Of a stretch of DNA of 64,000 bases, positions 1-8,407 are shown in pieces. The notes under the pieces were generated by a model. The model was not told the DNA's origin. It saw only the letters and a program-made list of their open reading frames with translations, and did not search any database. The stretch spans positions 1,364,001 through 1,428,000 of the forward strand of contig NC_015948.1 of assembly GCF_000223905.1 (NCBI RefSeq), read 5' to 3'. How positions within the stretch are numbered: position 1 is the stretch's first letter; every line of letters begins with the position of its first letter. Position numbers and translations under genes: made by a program. The DNA is from Haloarcula hispanica ATCC 33960. GTDB lineage: Archaea; Halobacteriota; Halobacteria; Halobacteriales; Haloarculaceae.

Positions 1-1
1 A

Positions 2-313
2 TTAGCCTGTAGCCGTCTCGGGGTTTCCGTCCTCCGATTTCAGTCGTCTGCACGCTGGACAAAGGCCGTCCGCTCGAACGTACAGACGAGCGTGTCGCCC
101 TTGCTGCAGCGTCGACCTGCATCGTAGCGATACCACGGCCTCGTCGCCGGTCAGTCGCTTGTACAGGACCGCCGTTTCCGCACGGATCGTATCGCCATGG
201 ACGACTGTGCTCAATCGCCAGCAATCCATGTGGCCGACTAGTGCCGTTGTGGGTATCGCTCGTCTAGAGAATCCCATGGACGGCGGTACTCTTTTGCCCA
301 CAGTCTGAGACAT
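2..313 (-). pseudogene. possible remnant of a MaoC-like acyl-CoA hydratase
   Basis: An open frame of 103 codons ends at an in-frame TAA. Its middle part, around the residues VVHGDTIRAETAVL, resembles the stretch in MaoC/hot-dog hydratases where a G-D-T-I/L-x-A-E segment precedes the second strand. The N-terminal 30 residues and the C-terminal Cys-containing tail do not look like the family, and the frame starts inside the promoter of the divergent glutamate dehydrogenase gene. It is far shorter than a full MaoC enzyme. I read it as a decayed fragment; it may also be a chance frame in GC-rich DNA. Methylaspartate-cycle clusters of Haloarcula contain a MaoC-type mesaconyl-CoA hydratase and a glutamate dehydrogenase, so such a relic here would make sense, but that is inference. 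Confidence 0.28.
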
Positions 314-320
314 TCCGCGT

Positions 321-1577
321 ATGTCTCCAGAGGTAAACCCGTTTGAGAGTTTACAGGAGCAGATCGACGACGCGTCGGACTATCTCGAATATTCGACCGA
401 CGTGCTCGAACGGCTGAAACACCCCGAGCGAGTGCTGGAGACGAACCTCTCCGTGGAGATGGACGACGGCTCCGTCGAGGTGTTTCGAGCCTATCGCTCA
501 CAGTTCAACGGCGACCGAGGGCCGTACAAGGGCGGAATCCGCTATCACCCGCAGGTCACACGCGACGAGGTCAAGGCGCTGTCAGGCTGGATGGTGTACA
601 AGTGCGCCGCCGTTAACATCCCCTACGGCGGCGGGAAAGGCGGTATCGAGATCGACCCGCGCCAGTACTCGGCCGACGAGATAGAGCGGATAACGCGGTC
701 GTTCGCGAAGGAACTTCGCCCGATCATCGGCGAGGACCGGGACATCCCCGCGCCCGATGTCAACACCGGACAGCGCGAGATGAACTGGATCAAAGACACA
801 TACGAGACGCTGGAGAACACCACCGAGCCCGGCGTCATCACCGGCAAGGCCCCGGAGTCGGGCGGCAGTGCGGGCCGCGTCGAGGCGACGGGTCGTTCCG
901 TGATGCTCACCGCACGCGAAGCGTTCGACTATCTCGGCAAGGACATCGAGGACGCAACCGTGGCCGTGCAGGGCTACGGGAACGCCGGCTCCGTCGCGGC
1001 GAAGCTCATCGAGGACTTGGGCGCGAACATTGTCGCAGTGTCCGACTCCTCCGGTGCCGTCTACAACTCCGACGGACTCGACGCACGCGACGCGAAGGCG
1101 TTCAAAAGCGAGACCGGGTCGCTAGCCGGCTACGAGGGCGCGACGGAAGAGCTGACGAACGAGGAGCTGTTGACGATGGACGTGGATCTGCTCGTTCCGG
1201 CGGCGCTCGAAAACGCCATCGACGGCGACCTCGCACGCGACGTACAGGCCGACATCGTCGTGGAGGCGGCAAACGGCCCGCTGACACCGAACGCGGACGA
1301 CGTATTCACGGAGCGCGACGTGGCCGTGTTCCCTGATATCCTCGCCAACGCCGGCGGCGTCACGGTGTCGTACTTCGAATGGGTCCAGAACCGCCAGCGG
1401 TTCTACTGGTCCGAAGAGCGGGTCAACGACGAACTGGAGACCATCATTACGAACGCGTTTGACGACCTCGTCGAGACCTACGAGGAGACCGGCGCGCCGA
1501 ACTTCCGGACGGCGATGTACGTCGTCGCCATCCAGCGCGTCGTCGCTGCCGCAGAGGAAGGCGGTATCTGGCCCTGA
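321..1577 (+). CDS. gdhB: glutamate dehydrogenase (Glu/Leu/Phe/Val dehydrogenase family)
   Basis: A 418-residue cytosolic enzyme catalysing reversible oxidative deamination of glutamate to 2-oxoglutarate and ammonia. The N-terminal ELFV dimerisation/catalytic domain (about residues 30-160) contains the glycine-rich PYGGGKGGI motif with the catalytic-site Lys. The C-terminal Rossmann domain (about 185-415) carries [12 protein letters not shown] for nucleotide binding. The length is normal for hexameric archaeal enzymes. ATG 321 fits a leaderless start, with a CTTTTG TATA-like box at 291-296. Several paralogues usually occur in haloarchaea, so the B suffix is tentative. In organisms with the methylaspartate cycle this enzyme supplies glutamate for glutamate mutase. 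Confidence 0.93.
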   Translation: MSPEVNPFESLQEQIDDASDYLEYSTDVLERLKHPERVLETNLSVEMDDGSVEVFRAYRSQFNGDRGPYKGGIRYHPQVTRDEVKALSGWMVYKCAAVNIPYGGGKGGIEIDPRQYSADEIERITRSFAKELRPIIGEDRDIPAPDVNTGQREMNWIKDTYETLENTTEPGVITGKAPESGGSAGRVEATGRSVMLTAREAFDYLGKDIEDATVAVQGYGNAGSVAAKLIEDLGANIVAVSDSSGAVYNSDGLDARDAKAFKSETGSLAGYEGATEELTNEELLTMDVDLLVPAALENAIDGDLARDVQADIVVEAANGPLTPNADDVFTERDVAVFPDILANAGGVTVSYFEWVQNRQRFYWSEERVNDELETIITNAFDDLVETYEETGAPNFRTAMYVVAIQRVVAAAEEGGIWP

Positions 1578-1640
1578 CTCCGTCCCGGCATCGGTCGTGG
1601 CTATCGCGGGTGTTTTGCCGGCGCTTCCCCTACTGCGTGT

Positions 1641-2126
1641 ATGAACGTTTACGAGCGGCAGGTTCGCGTCGAAGCCCCGCTGTCAGAAGTCTGGAAGTTC
1701 CACGCGACGGGCGATGGGCTGGTCGCGCTGACTCCCGACTGGATGAACATCCGCATCGAGGCGGAGCGGGGACCGGATGGCGAGCCGAATCCCGAGGAAC
1801 TGACCGCCGGGTCGGTTGTCGAATCCTCAATCAAGCCGTTCGGCGTGCCGCCGCGCCAGCGCTGGGTCTCGAATATCGTTGCGCGGGAGGAGGGCGAGGA
1901 CGAAGCGATGTTCCGCGACGTGATGGAGGAAGGGCCGTTCCCCCACTGGGAACACACGCATACGTTCAAAGCGCTGAGCGACAGGGAGACGCTCGTCCAC
2001 GACCACGTCGAGTTCGAACTGCCCGGCGGACCGCTGGGCCAGGCCCTTGGCCCCTTCGGCTGTCTCGGGATGGAGCCGATGTTCCGGTATCGCCATCAGC
2101 AGACGAAGGAACTGCTCGAAGGGTAA
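1641..2126 (+). CDS. SRPBCC (START-like) family protein
   Basis: A 161-residue protein of the polyketide cyclase/START-like helix-grip fold. It opens with the typical first strand (VYERQVRVEAPLSEVWKFH) and has the family's central run of strands with charged loops, ending in a C-terminal amphipathic helix (MFRYRHQQTKELLEG). Haloarchaeal members often sit beside DUF1731-type epimerases, but no such partner is here. No ligand can be deduced. It lies 63 nt downstream of gdhB on the same strand and might be read through from it; no strong TATA box of its own is visible. Confidence 0.8.
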   Translation: MNVYERQVRVEAPLSEVWKFHATGDGLVALTPDWMNIRIEAERGPDGEPNPEELTAGSVVESSIKPFGVPPRQRWVSNIVAREEGEDEAMFRDVMEEGPFPHWEHTHTFKALSDRETLVHDHVEFELPGGPLGQALGPFGCLGMEPMFRYRHQQTKELLEG

Positions 2127-2270
2127 CTCGCCCTGTCCGCGGACGGCACGGCCCCGACTATGGTCTCCGGTGTTTCTTTATTCCCATGCCTGATACTGCC
2201 ACGGGATGAGTGGACGTGTCGTCGCGGTAACTGATGGGGCCCTGCTGTCTCCGCGCCACAACGGAGCGAG

Positions 2271-3179
2271 ATGGGCGTGACCGAGCCGCGAATCGACCCG
2301 CGAATCGCACTGGCCGTCGCCGTACTTGCGGTCAGTACGAGCGCAATTCTCGTCCGCTGGAGCGCGGCCGCGGCGTCGGTGGCGGCCTTTTATCGCGTCC
2401 TGTTGACGACCGCGCTGCTGGCCCCGCTGGCGCTGGGCCGGCATCGGTCGGCGTTCGGACGGCTCTCCCGGCGGGACGTACTGGCGGCTGCGGCGACTGG
2501 CGTCGCGCTCGCAATTCACTTCGCCGCATGGTTCGAGAGTTTGGCGTGGACAAGCGTGGCAGCCTCGGTCACGCTGGTCCAGTGCCAGCCGCTGTTCGTC
2601 GCTGTCGGCGCGTGGGCGCTGCTCGACGAGCGCGTCACACGCGGCACGACGGCGGGCATCCTCGTCGCTATCGGCGGCATCGTCGTGATGTCCGTCGGCG
2701 AACTGCTCGGCGGTGGCGCCATCGGCCCGCGTCCGCTGTACGGCAACGCGCTGGCCCTCGTCGGCGGTGTCATGGCCGCCGGCTACGTGCTCGCCGGGCG
2801 CTCGCTCCGCCAGCGGTTCCCCCTCATCCCCTACGTGACCGTGGTCTACGGCGTCGCCGCGATATGCCTCCTCGGCTTCGTCGTCGTGTCGGGCCACCCC
2901 GTGACCGGCTACCCGCCGCAGGAATGGTCCCTGTTCCTGGCGATGGCCGTCGGTCCCGGCGTGTTCGGCCACACCGTCCTCAACTGGGCACTGGCACACG
3001 TCGAATCCAGTATGGTTAGCGTCTCGCTGTTGGGTGAGCCAGTCGGGAGCGCGCTGCTGGCGCTGCTGTTGCTCGCGGAGATACCCGGGCCGTCGACCGT
3101 CGCCGGCGGGGCCGTCGTGCTTGTCGGTATCGGCGTTGTCGCAAGAAGCCGGGCGGTCGGGGCAACGCCGGCGGACTGA
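2271..3179 (+). CDS. EamA-family DMT transporter
   Basis: A 302-residue integral membrane protein with about ten hydrophobic segments arranged as two EamA repeats (roughly residues 10-140 and 155-295), the standard architecture of drug/metabolite exporters. The second repeat keeps the EamA signature (SLLGEPVGSALLALLLLAEIPG), in which a conserved Glu-Pro lies in the penultimate helices. The substrate cannot be predicted. ATG 2271 is chosen because the first membrane segment follows directly after a short basic N-terminus. It converges with the kinase-like gene on the other strand (18 nt between stops). Confidence 0.87.
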   Translation: MGVTEPRIDPRIALAVAVLAVSTSAILVRWSAAAASVAAFYRVLLTTALLAPLALGRHRSAFGRLSRRDVLAAAATGVALAIHFAAWFESLAWTSVAASVTLVQCQPLFVAVGAWALLDERVTRGTTAGILVAIGGIVVMSVGELLGGGAIGPRPLYGNALALVGGVMAAGYVLAGRSLRQRFPLIPYVTVVYGVAAICLLGFVVVSGHPVTGYPPQEWSLFLAMAVGPGVFGHTVLNWALAHVESSMVSVSLLGEPVGSALLALLLLAEIPGPSTVAGGAVVLVGIGVVARSRAVGATPAD

Positions 3180-3196
3180 CACTGTTCCGAGCCAGT

Positions 3197-3991
3197 CTAG
3201 GCGCGCTTTTCCACGGCCCCGCGGATTTCTGCGGCGGCGAAGTCGTGGTCCGGGCGGATGTTGACGAAGTCGAGGAACTCCTCCGCGGCCAGCAACTCGG
3301 ACGTATCGTAGTGGCGTGCGGCGGCGGAGACAGCCGGTGGCGCACCGATGAGCGGCTCCAACGCGCCCAGCGCACAGGCAAGGTCGTAGGCGCGAGCGTC
3401 GCTGATCGCTTCCTCGCGCACGCTCGTGGCGTCGATGAAGTACAGGTCGTCGTGGGCCACGAGCACGTTCTCACACCGGAAATCGCCGTGAGCCAGGCCG
3501 TCCTCGTGCATCCGGTGAAGAAAGTCAAACACCGTCGGGCTGTGTCGCTCGACGGTCTCGGCCGGGAGGTCGTCCAGCGGTTCGAAGTCTGGGATGTACT
3601 CCAGCACGAGTACCCCCATCCCGTCGTATTCGAAGGCCTCTATCGGCTCGGGGGCGTTGACGCCGATCTCCCGCATCCGCCGGGTCGCCGCCAGTTCGTG
3701 TTCTGCCATCTCGTAGGGCGTCCCGAAATGCTCGAAAAAACCCTCGGTCCCTGACGAGAACGCGCCGATGTTTCGGCCGGCGGTCAACAGTGTATGAACC
3801 AGCGAGTTCTGCCCCGTGATGACTTTCACGAACCACTGATCATTGACGACCAGCGGAGTCGAGAGCCAGTTGTCCGCCTCCAGAAACGCCACATGGGCCG
3901 CGGGCTCGTCGTACCGCTCCATTACCGCTCGCACCACGCCTTCGAGTTGCTCCCAGGGGACCGTCCCGCGGAGGAGTCGCCGGAACGCCAT
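3197..3991 (-). CDS. RIO/Bud32-like protein kinase
   Basis: A 264-residue protein with an atypical protein-kinase fold. Candidate catalytic residues are Lys56 in FVKVI, the HGD loop at 168-170 with Asp170 and Asn175 (HGDFRCENVL), and Asp187 in IDAT, which stands where canonical kinases have DFG. There is no glycine-rich P-loop of the classical kind, as expected for RIO1/Bud32-type and lipopolysaccharide-kinase-like families. An N-terminal 30-residue helical segment precedes the kinase core. Its cellular substrate is unknown. It is divergently transcribed from the acyl-CoA dehydrogenase gene, with 83 nt between the two start codons. Confidence 0.75.
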   Translation of the reverse strand: MAFRRLLRGTVPWEQLEGVVRAVMERYDEPAAHVAFLEADNWLSTPLVVNDQWFVKVITGQNSLVHTLLTAGRNIGAFSSGTEGFFEHFGTPYEMAEHELAATRRMREIGVNAPEPIEAFEYDGMGVLVLEYIPDFEPLDDLPAETVERHSPTVFDFLHRMHEDGLAHGDFRCENVLVAHDDLYFIDATSVREEAISDARAYDLACALGALEPLIGAPPAVSAAARHYDTSELLAAEEFLDFVNIRPDHDFAAAEIRGAVEKRA

Positions 3992-4044
3992 TCCACCTGA
4001 GAAAAGCCGTGGACGGGCAAATGGCTTGTGTCTGCCCCCGTGTG

Positions 4045-4056
4045 CTATTTAATAAC
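4045..4056 (+). promoter_or_regulatory. TATA box of the acyl-CoA dehydrogenase gene
   Basis: CTATTTAATAAC is centred about 24 nt upstream of ATG 4075, which places transcription initiation at or next to the start codon. This supports a leaderless mRNA and the choice of ATG 4075 over an in-frame ATG 66 nt upstream. Confidence 0.75.
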
Positions 4057-4074
4057 ACAAGACATAGATTCGGT

Positions 4075-5214
4075 ATGGAGTTCGACGTTCCCGGCGAACA
4101 CCGGATGATACGGGATTCGGTCCGCGAGTTCTGCGAGAACGAGATTCAGCCGATAGCCCAGGAGATAGAGGACGAGCACCGGTTTCCGGCGGAAATATTC
4201 GAGGAACTGGGCGAGCTTGATGTCATGGGTGTGCCGATCAGCGAGGAGTGGGGTGGTCTGGGCGGCGATACGTTGATGTACGCGCTCGTCGCCGAGGAAC
4301 TCGGGCGCGTTTCCGGGAGCATCGGGCTCTCGTACGTGGCCCATACCTCGCTCGGAAGCAAGCCCATAGAGTTGTTTGGCACAGATGCACAGAAAGAGCG
4401 CTGGCTCACACCGCTCGCTTCCGGCGAACACCTCGGCGGCTGGGCGCTGACTGAACCGGGCAGCGGGAGCGACGCCAGCGACATGGACACGACGGCCGAG
4501 CGGGACGGCGACGAGTACGTCATCAACGGCACCAAGCAGTTCATCACGAACGCCTCCGTCGCCGGGTCGGTGCTAGTCAAAGCCGTCACCGATCCTGAGT
4601 CCGGCTACGACGGCATCTCGACGTTCATCGTCGGTCCCGATGACGACGGCTGGGAGGTGACGACCGAGTGGGACAAAATGGGGCTGAACGCTTCACCGAC
4701 CTGCGAACTCCAGTTCGACGACTGTCGGATTCCCGCGGACCGACTGCTCGGCGACGAAGGCGACGGCTGGGAGCAGACGCTGAAGACGCTCAACGGCGGC
4801 CGCATCTCTATTGCTGCGCTCTCGACGGGGCTCGCACAGGGGGCCTTCGAGGCCGCGAAGTCCTACGCCACCGAACGCGAGCAGTTCGACCGCCCCATCT
4901 CGAAGTTCGACGCCGTCCGGGACAAGATCGTCGAGATGGACCGCAAAATCGAGCGCGCCCGCCTGCTGACCCACAAGGCGGCGACGATGTACGACCAAGG
5001 CGAGGACGTGACGCGGCTCTCCTCGCTGGCAAAGCTCGACGCCAGCGAAATCTGTCGTGAGGTCGCCGAGGACGCCGTCCAGGTGCTTGGCGGGTACGGC
5101 TACACGACTGATTTCGCGCCACAGCGGTTCTACCGGGACGCGAAGCTCATGGAAATCGGCGAGGGGACAAGCGAGATTCAGCGAATGGTACTCGGCCGGG
5201 AACTGGGTCTGTGA
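4075..5214 (+). CDS. acd: acyl-CoA dehydrogenase
   Basis: A 379-residue FAD enzyme that introduces the trans-2 double bond in acyl-CoA during beta-oxidation or branched-chain amino-acid breakdown. The three ACAD domains are clear: an N-terminal helical domain (residues 5-115), the middle beta domain with the FAD-contact motif GGWALTEPGSGSDA (around 120-135), and the C-terminal helical domain ending in IGEGTSEIQRMVLGREL. The Glu in EGTSEIQ is the family's catalytic base. Length is typical. An upstream in-frame ATG at 4009 lies before the TATA box and is rejected. Chain-length preference cannot be judged from sequence. Confidence 0.92.
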   Translation: MEFDVPGEHRMIRDSVREFCENEIQPIAQEIEDEHRFPAEIFEELGELDVMGVPISEEWGGLGGDTLMYALVAEELGRVSGSIGLSYVAHTSLGSKPIELFGTDAQKERWLTPLASGEHLGGWALTEPGSGSDASDMDTTAERDGDEYVINGTKQFITNASVAGSVLVKAVTDPESGYDGISTFIVGPDDDGWEVTTEWDKMGLNASPTCELQFDDCRIPADRLLGDEGDGWEQTLKTLNGGRISIAALSTGLAQGAFEAAKSYATEREQFDRPISKFDAVRDKIVEMDRKIERARLLTHKAATMYDQGEDVTRLSSLAKLDASEICREVAEDAVQVLGGYGYTTDFAPQRFYRDAKLMEIGEGTSEIQRMVLGRELGL

Positions 5215-5229
5215 TACTCAGAGCGACGC

Positions 5230-5646
5230 TTACACGTCGGACGGGCGTTCGGGGACGATAGTAACGGGCACGTCGGCGGCGTCGATGACAGCGACTGCGG
5301 CGTCGCCTTCCCGGAGTCTGCCGGCCAGCCCCTTCGGCTCGTGGCCCATGACGATGTGCCGAACATCCACGTCGGCTGCGAGTTCCAGTAGTTCGTTGCC
5401 GATCCGCGTGCCCGAACGCATCGCGGACCGACCGACGTGTTCGATGGCGACCGTCGCCACGATGGTGGCGTCGCGGAACCGCTCGCGCATCTCGTCCCGG
5501 AGTTGCATGGCCGTGCCGTCGGCGGTGTCCTCGTCGACGAGGTGGACGACGTACAGTTCCTCGTCGAGCCCGTCAGCGAGTCGAACTGCCGTATCGATGA
5601 CCGCCGGAGAGACCGAATCGTTGGCGATAGCCACGAGAATGGTCAT
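5230..5646 (-). CDS. universal stress protein (UspA family)
   Basis: A 138-residue single-domain Usp protein with the alternating beta/alpha nucleotide-binding fold, beginning MTILVAIAND and ending VPVTIVPER. The usual ATP-loop G-x2-G-x9-G-(S/T) reads MGHEPKGLAGRLREGD here, so the final Gly is followed by Asp instead of Ser/Thr and ATP binding is uncertain. A start three codons upstream (5655, MSC) is possible; I prefer 5646 because family members start directly at the first strand. It converges on the acyl-CoA dehydrogenase gene. Confidence 0.85.
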   Translation of the reverse strand: MTILVAIANDSVSPAVIDTAVRLADGLDEELYVVHLVDEDTADGTAMQLRDEMRERFRDATIVATVAIEHVGRSAMRSGTRIGNELLELAADVDVRHIVMGHEPKGLAGRLREGDAAVAVIDAADVPVTIVPERPSDV

Positions 5647-5701
5647 ACAGGACACAAGGCCTTCGCGTGCAAATCACTTTCTGCCGAACTAACAGGTCCG
5701 C

Positions 5702-7165
5702 TCACTCAGTCGCCTTCAGGTTGTGGACCGCGTCGACCCACTCGACGACCTCTGCTGTCGGCCGGAGGGCCGAGAGGATGGCCTCGGCGTCCTTGTACGC
5801 CATCGGCGCTTCGTCCCGGACACCTTTAATGACGGACTCCGAGTAGACGCCGTCCATCGCTGCGGCGAACTCGTCCATGTCGACCTCGCTGTGGGCCTGC
5901 CGGCGACTCATCACGCGACCCGCGCCGTGCGGCGCTGTCTGGTGGTACTCGTCGTTGCCCCTCCCGCGTGCGATAATCGACCCGTCGGCCATGTTGAACG
6001 GGACCAGCAGCCGCTGTCCCTCGCGGGCCGGGGTCGCACCTTTTCGGATGGTCAGGTCCCTGAAATCTATATAATTGTGAATCGATTGAAACTGGTCAAC
6101 GGGGTTGATCCCCAGCGCGTCGCAGACGGCGTCGCTCATCAGTTCGCGGTTCCAGCGGGCGTACTGCTGGGCGAACAGCATGTCGACGAGGTAGCCGTGA
6201 GCCTCGCGGCCTTCGAGCCAGTCTAAGTCCGTGTTGCGGTCCTCGTCGTCGCTGCTGTGGATGGCGTCCTGGACCTGTCCCAGCGCGTCGAAGGCGTCCT
6301 CGATTTCCTTGCCGTCCAGTTCGCGGCGGAGGCGGTCCTTCCGGATGTAGGATTCGCCCATGCCGCCAGTGACCCAGGCGTAAAGGTCGCGGGATTCGAC
6401 TGTATCGGGGTCGAACTTGAGATACTCGACGTACTCGTCGGGGATCTGCTCGCGGATCTCGCCGATGGTCCGGCGGTCCGTCGCCGTCGATTGCCAGTAT
6501 TCGGCGACAGACTTACCCAGATACCGGGACCCGCTGTGGATGACCAGCCAGTAGTCGCCCGACTCGCGTGCCCGGCCGAACTCGACGAAGTGGTTCCCGC
6601 CGCCCAGCGTCCCCGCACTCTTGATTATGTACCCCATTCCCTGGCGCTGGTCGGCCAGCACGCGGTCACACAGCGACTCGAAGTACTCCTCGTCGTAGCC
6701 GTCGAAATCGAACTCTACAGGGTCGATGTGCTCGCCGAACCGCTCGGCGTAGGCCGCGTCGAACTGCTCGAAGATGCGGTTGGCCCGCTCGAACGGGAAC
6801 TCCTCGACGAAATGGACCGCGTCGTCGTAGTCGTGAACCGACCGCCCCATCGGGACCGCCTCGCGGACGCGGCGCTCGCGCTCTTCGTCTTCCAGCGGGA
6901 GCTCCGGCCCGAGGTTCGTCGCGGCCATCCCACAGCCGACGTCGACGCCGACGATGTTCGGGACGACGCGGTCGCCAAGCGGCATCGTGAAGCCGATGGG
7001 TGCGCCGGCCCCCCAGTGCGTGTCCGGCATGATCCGCACCGGTTCGGTGAACGCAGGATGGTCGATGAGCGTCTCTATCTGCTCCCGACACCCAGCCTCG
7101 ACGAGCGATTCGTCGTCGACCATCACCCGCGCTGTGGTGTGTTCGCCCGTCAGTTCGAGTACCAT
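5702..7165 (-). CDS. rtcB: RNA-splicing ligase RtcB
   Basis: A 487-residue GTP- and Mn-dependent RNA ligase that joins 2',3'-cyclic phosphate and 5'-OH ends, mainly tRNA exon halves after splicing-endonuclease cleavage. Diagnostic motifs are GVDVGCGM, with metal-binding Asp75 and Cys78; GGGNHFVE in the middle; and APHGAGRVMSR near the C-terminus, which holds the His that becomes guanylylated. The length matches intein-free archaeal RtcB. No partner archease gene is adjacent. Confidence 0.95.
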   Translation of the reverse strand: MVLELTGEHTTARVMVDDESLVEAGCREQIETLIDHPAFTEPVRIMPDTHWGAGAPIGFTMPLGDRVVPNIVGVDVGCGMAATNLGPELPLEDEERERRVREAVPMGRSVHDYDDAVHFVEEFPFERANRIFEQFDAAYAERFGEHIDPVEFDFDGYDEEYFESLCDRVLADQRQGMGYIIKSAGTLGGGNHFVEFGRARESGDYWLVIHSGSRYLGKSVAEYWQSTATDRRTIGEIREQIPDEYVEYLKFDPDTVESRDLYAWVTGGMGESYIRKDRLRRELDGKEIEDAFDALGQVQDAIHSSDDEDRNTDLDWLEGREAHGYLVDMLFAQQYARWNRELMSDAVCDALGINPVDQFQSIHNYIDFRDLTIRKGATPAREGQRLLVPFNMADGSIIARGRGNDEYHQTAPHGAGRVMSRRQAHSEVDMDEFAAAMDGVYSESVIKGVRDEAPMAYKDAEAILSALRPTAEVVEWVDAVHNLKATE

Positions 7166-7288
7166 TGGTGTCCTACCGTAGTTGCATGGATGGTTTGAAC
7201 CTCACGGTGGCCCGTGGTGTCTCCCCGTCGGAGGAAATAAAAACGCAACCGAACAGGTGTCGAAACGCTAAACGGCTGATACATCCCT

Positions 7289-7303
7289 TCTCAGGGGCTG
7301 AGA
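7289..7303. other. small hairpin in the rtcB/doxX intergenic region
   Basis: TCTCAG, loop GGG, CTGAGA form a perfect 6-bp stem. It lies in the 215-nt region between the divergent rtcB and DoxX genes, upstream of the DoxX TATA box (7335-7342). It might be an operator-like dyad; no regulator can be assigned. Confidence 0.3.
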
Positions 7304-7334
7304 TGTGTTTTCACTCGGTGGGAACACCCTCTCC

Positions 7335-7376
7335 CTTATATGCCACCGTGGTGCGGAACTCCATATGTGAGGTGAC
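7335..7376 (+). promoter_or_regulatory. TATA box and Shine-Dalgarno site of the DoxX operon
   Basis: CTTATATG at 7335-7342 is a good archaeal box A. It predicts transcription start near 7365, followed by GAGGTGAC at 7369-7376 just ahead of ATG 7381. This gene therefore has a short leader with an SD, unlike the leaderless majority in the window. Confidence 0.65.
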
Positions 7377-7380
7377 ACAG

Positions 7381-7905
7381 ATGTCCTATCAAGCGGCGAA
7401 CCCCCTGGCAGACGACTTCGAGCTCGAGCTCGGCGGGGCCTGGACCGCATACTGGCTGGCGTTCCTGCGTGTCGTAACCGGCTGGTGGTTCTTCCACGCA
7501 GGCGTAACGAAGCTCATCGAGAACGGGCTGGCCTACAGCTACGGGCCGACGTATCTCAAGCAGATGACTGGCACGGCACTCGGTCCGCTCCCCGTGCTGA
7601 TGGGCGAATACCTTGGCTGGCTCATTCAGGCAATGGTCCCGCTGGGCGAGACGCTCATCGGGCTGGGACTGATGGTCGGCGCGCTAGTCAGGCTCGCCTC
7701 CGTCTTCGGGGTCTTCTTCATGGCCCTGTTCTGGATCGGCAACGCGGAGTTCGGCCACGGGCTGGTCAACAGCGACTTCATGGGCATGCTGCTGTTCATG
7801 ACGATGATCGTGCTGGCTACCGGTCGCTACTACGGCCTCGACGCGATCATCGAGAAGACCACACTGGTCAAACGACACCCGAAACTGAGGTACCTGCTCG
7901 GCTAA
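7381..7905 (+). CDS. DoxX family membrane protein
   Basis: A 174-residue protein with four predicted membrane helices typical of DoxX/DoxD-like proteins (first helix around 25-45 with WWFFHAGVTKLI, then about 85-105, 110-130 and 140-160). The family includes subunits of thiosulfate:quinone oxidoreductase and many uncharacterised membrane proteins, so the function here is open. The start is fixed by an SD (GAGGTGAC) 5 nt upstream. It is followed after 14 nt by a small membrane protein gene that has an even stronger SD, and the two probably form a membrane complex. Confidence 0.82.
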   Translation: MSYQAANPLADDFELELGGAWTAYWLAFLRVVTGWWFFHAGVTKLIENGLAYSYGPTYLKQMTGTALGPLPVLMGEYLGWLIQAMVPLGETLIGLGLMVGALVRLASVFGVFFMALFWIGNAEFGHGLVNSDFMGMLLFMTMIVLATGRYYGLDAIIEKTTLVKRHPKLRYLLG

Positions 7906-7919
7906 GGAGGTGACCACCA

Positions 7920-8216
7920 ATGCAACAACACACCACCGTCATCGACAAAGCGGCGATGGCACTCAGCGGCGGACTGATGCTGCTGGGCGTCGTCGTCCTC
8001 GGCATCGTGGAGATACTGGCGGGTAAGCCCTACAGCGCGGCACCGCTGACGAACGACGCGGGCGAGATCATCGCCACCCCGATGATCGATCCGACGCTCC
8101 GGACCGGACTGGTCCTGGCCGGCCTCCTGGTCCTGGCCCTGTACGCGCTCTACAGGCTCGTCGCCCCAATGAAGAATCAGACGGCCACGGCACAGCAGGA
8201 AATCACGGCAGACTGA
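7920..8216 (+). CDS. small membrane protein encoded with DoxX
   Basis: A 98-residue protein with two predicted membrane segments (about 12-32 and 60-80) joined by a loop that contains a short polar stretch (TNDAGEIIATP). GGAGGTGACC at 7907-7916, close to a perfect anti-16S match, precedes ATG 7920. It is co-transcribed with the DoxX gene. I do not recognise a family beyond haloarchaeal DoxX-associated small proteins; a subunit or assembly role for the DoxX protein is the natural inference. Confidence 0.78.
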   Translation: MQQHTTVIDKAAMALSGGLMLLGVVVLGIVEILAGKPYSAAPLTNDAGEIIATPMIDPTLRTGLVLAGLLVLALYALYRLVAPMKNQTATAQQEITAD

Positions 8217-8221
8217 GCGGT

Positions 8222-8244
8222 TCTCGTTTTCGCTGTTTTGACTC
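8222..8244 (+). terminator. T-rich terminator candidate after the DoxX operon
   Basis: Two TTTT runs (8227-8230 and 8236-8239) begin 11 nt after the stop codon of the small membrane protein. Oligo-T tracts without a strong hairpin are the common archaeal terminator form. Confidence 0.4.
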
Positions 8245-8326
8245 GGTGTGTCGATACTGTTTACAGAAGTGATAGTGGGTGCCGCACCACCCCACCGATT
8301 CCCCACTAACAACGTATTTACTATGG

Positions 8327-8394
8327 GTATATTAATCAAGTGGGGTAGTTTCTCATTCTGATAGCGCCCACCACAACGCTCATTTCTGTGGTGG
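8327..8394 (+). promoter_or_regulatory. TATA box and leader hairpin of the membrane hydrolase gene
   Basis: GTATATTAAT at 8327-8336 is a TATA candidate. Downstream, CCACCACA (8368-8375) and TGTGGTGG (8387-8394) form a perfect 8-bp inverted repeat with an 11-nt loop, ending 13 nt before ATG 8408. If transcription starts near 8356, the hairpin sits in the 5' leader; otherwise it is a dyad operator. Confidence 0.45.
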
Positions 8395-8407
8395 TGTTGA
8401 TATCTAT

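Noticed and set aside
2178-3182. A 334-codon minus-strand frame opposite the DMT transporter
   Set aside because: Arg/Asp/Gly-rich composition with no motif; the plus strand has ten membrane helices and a family signature.
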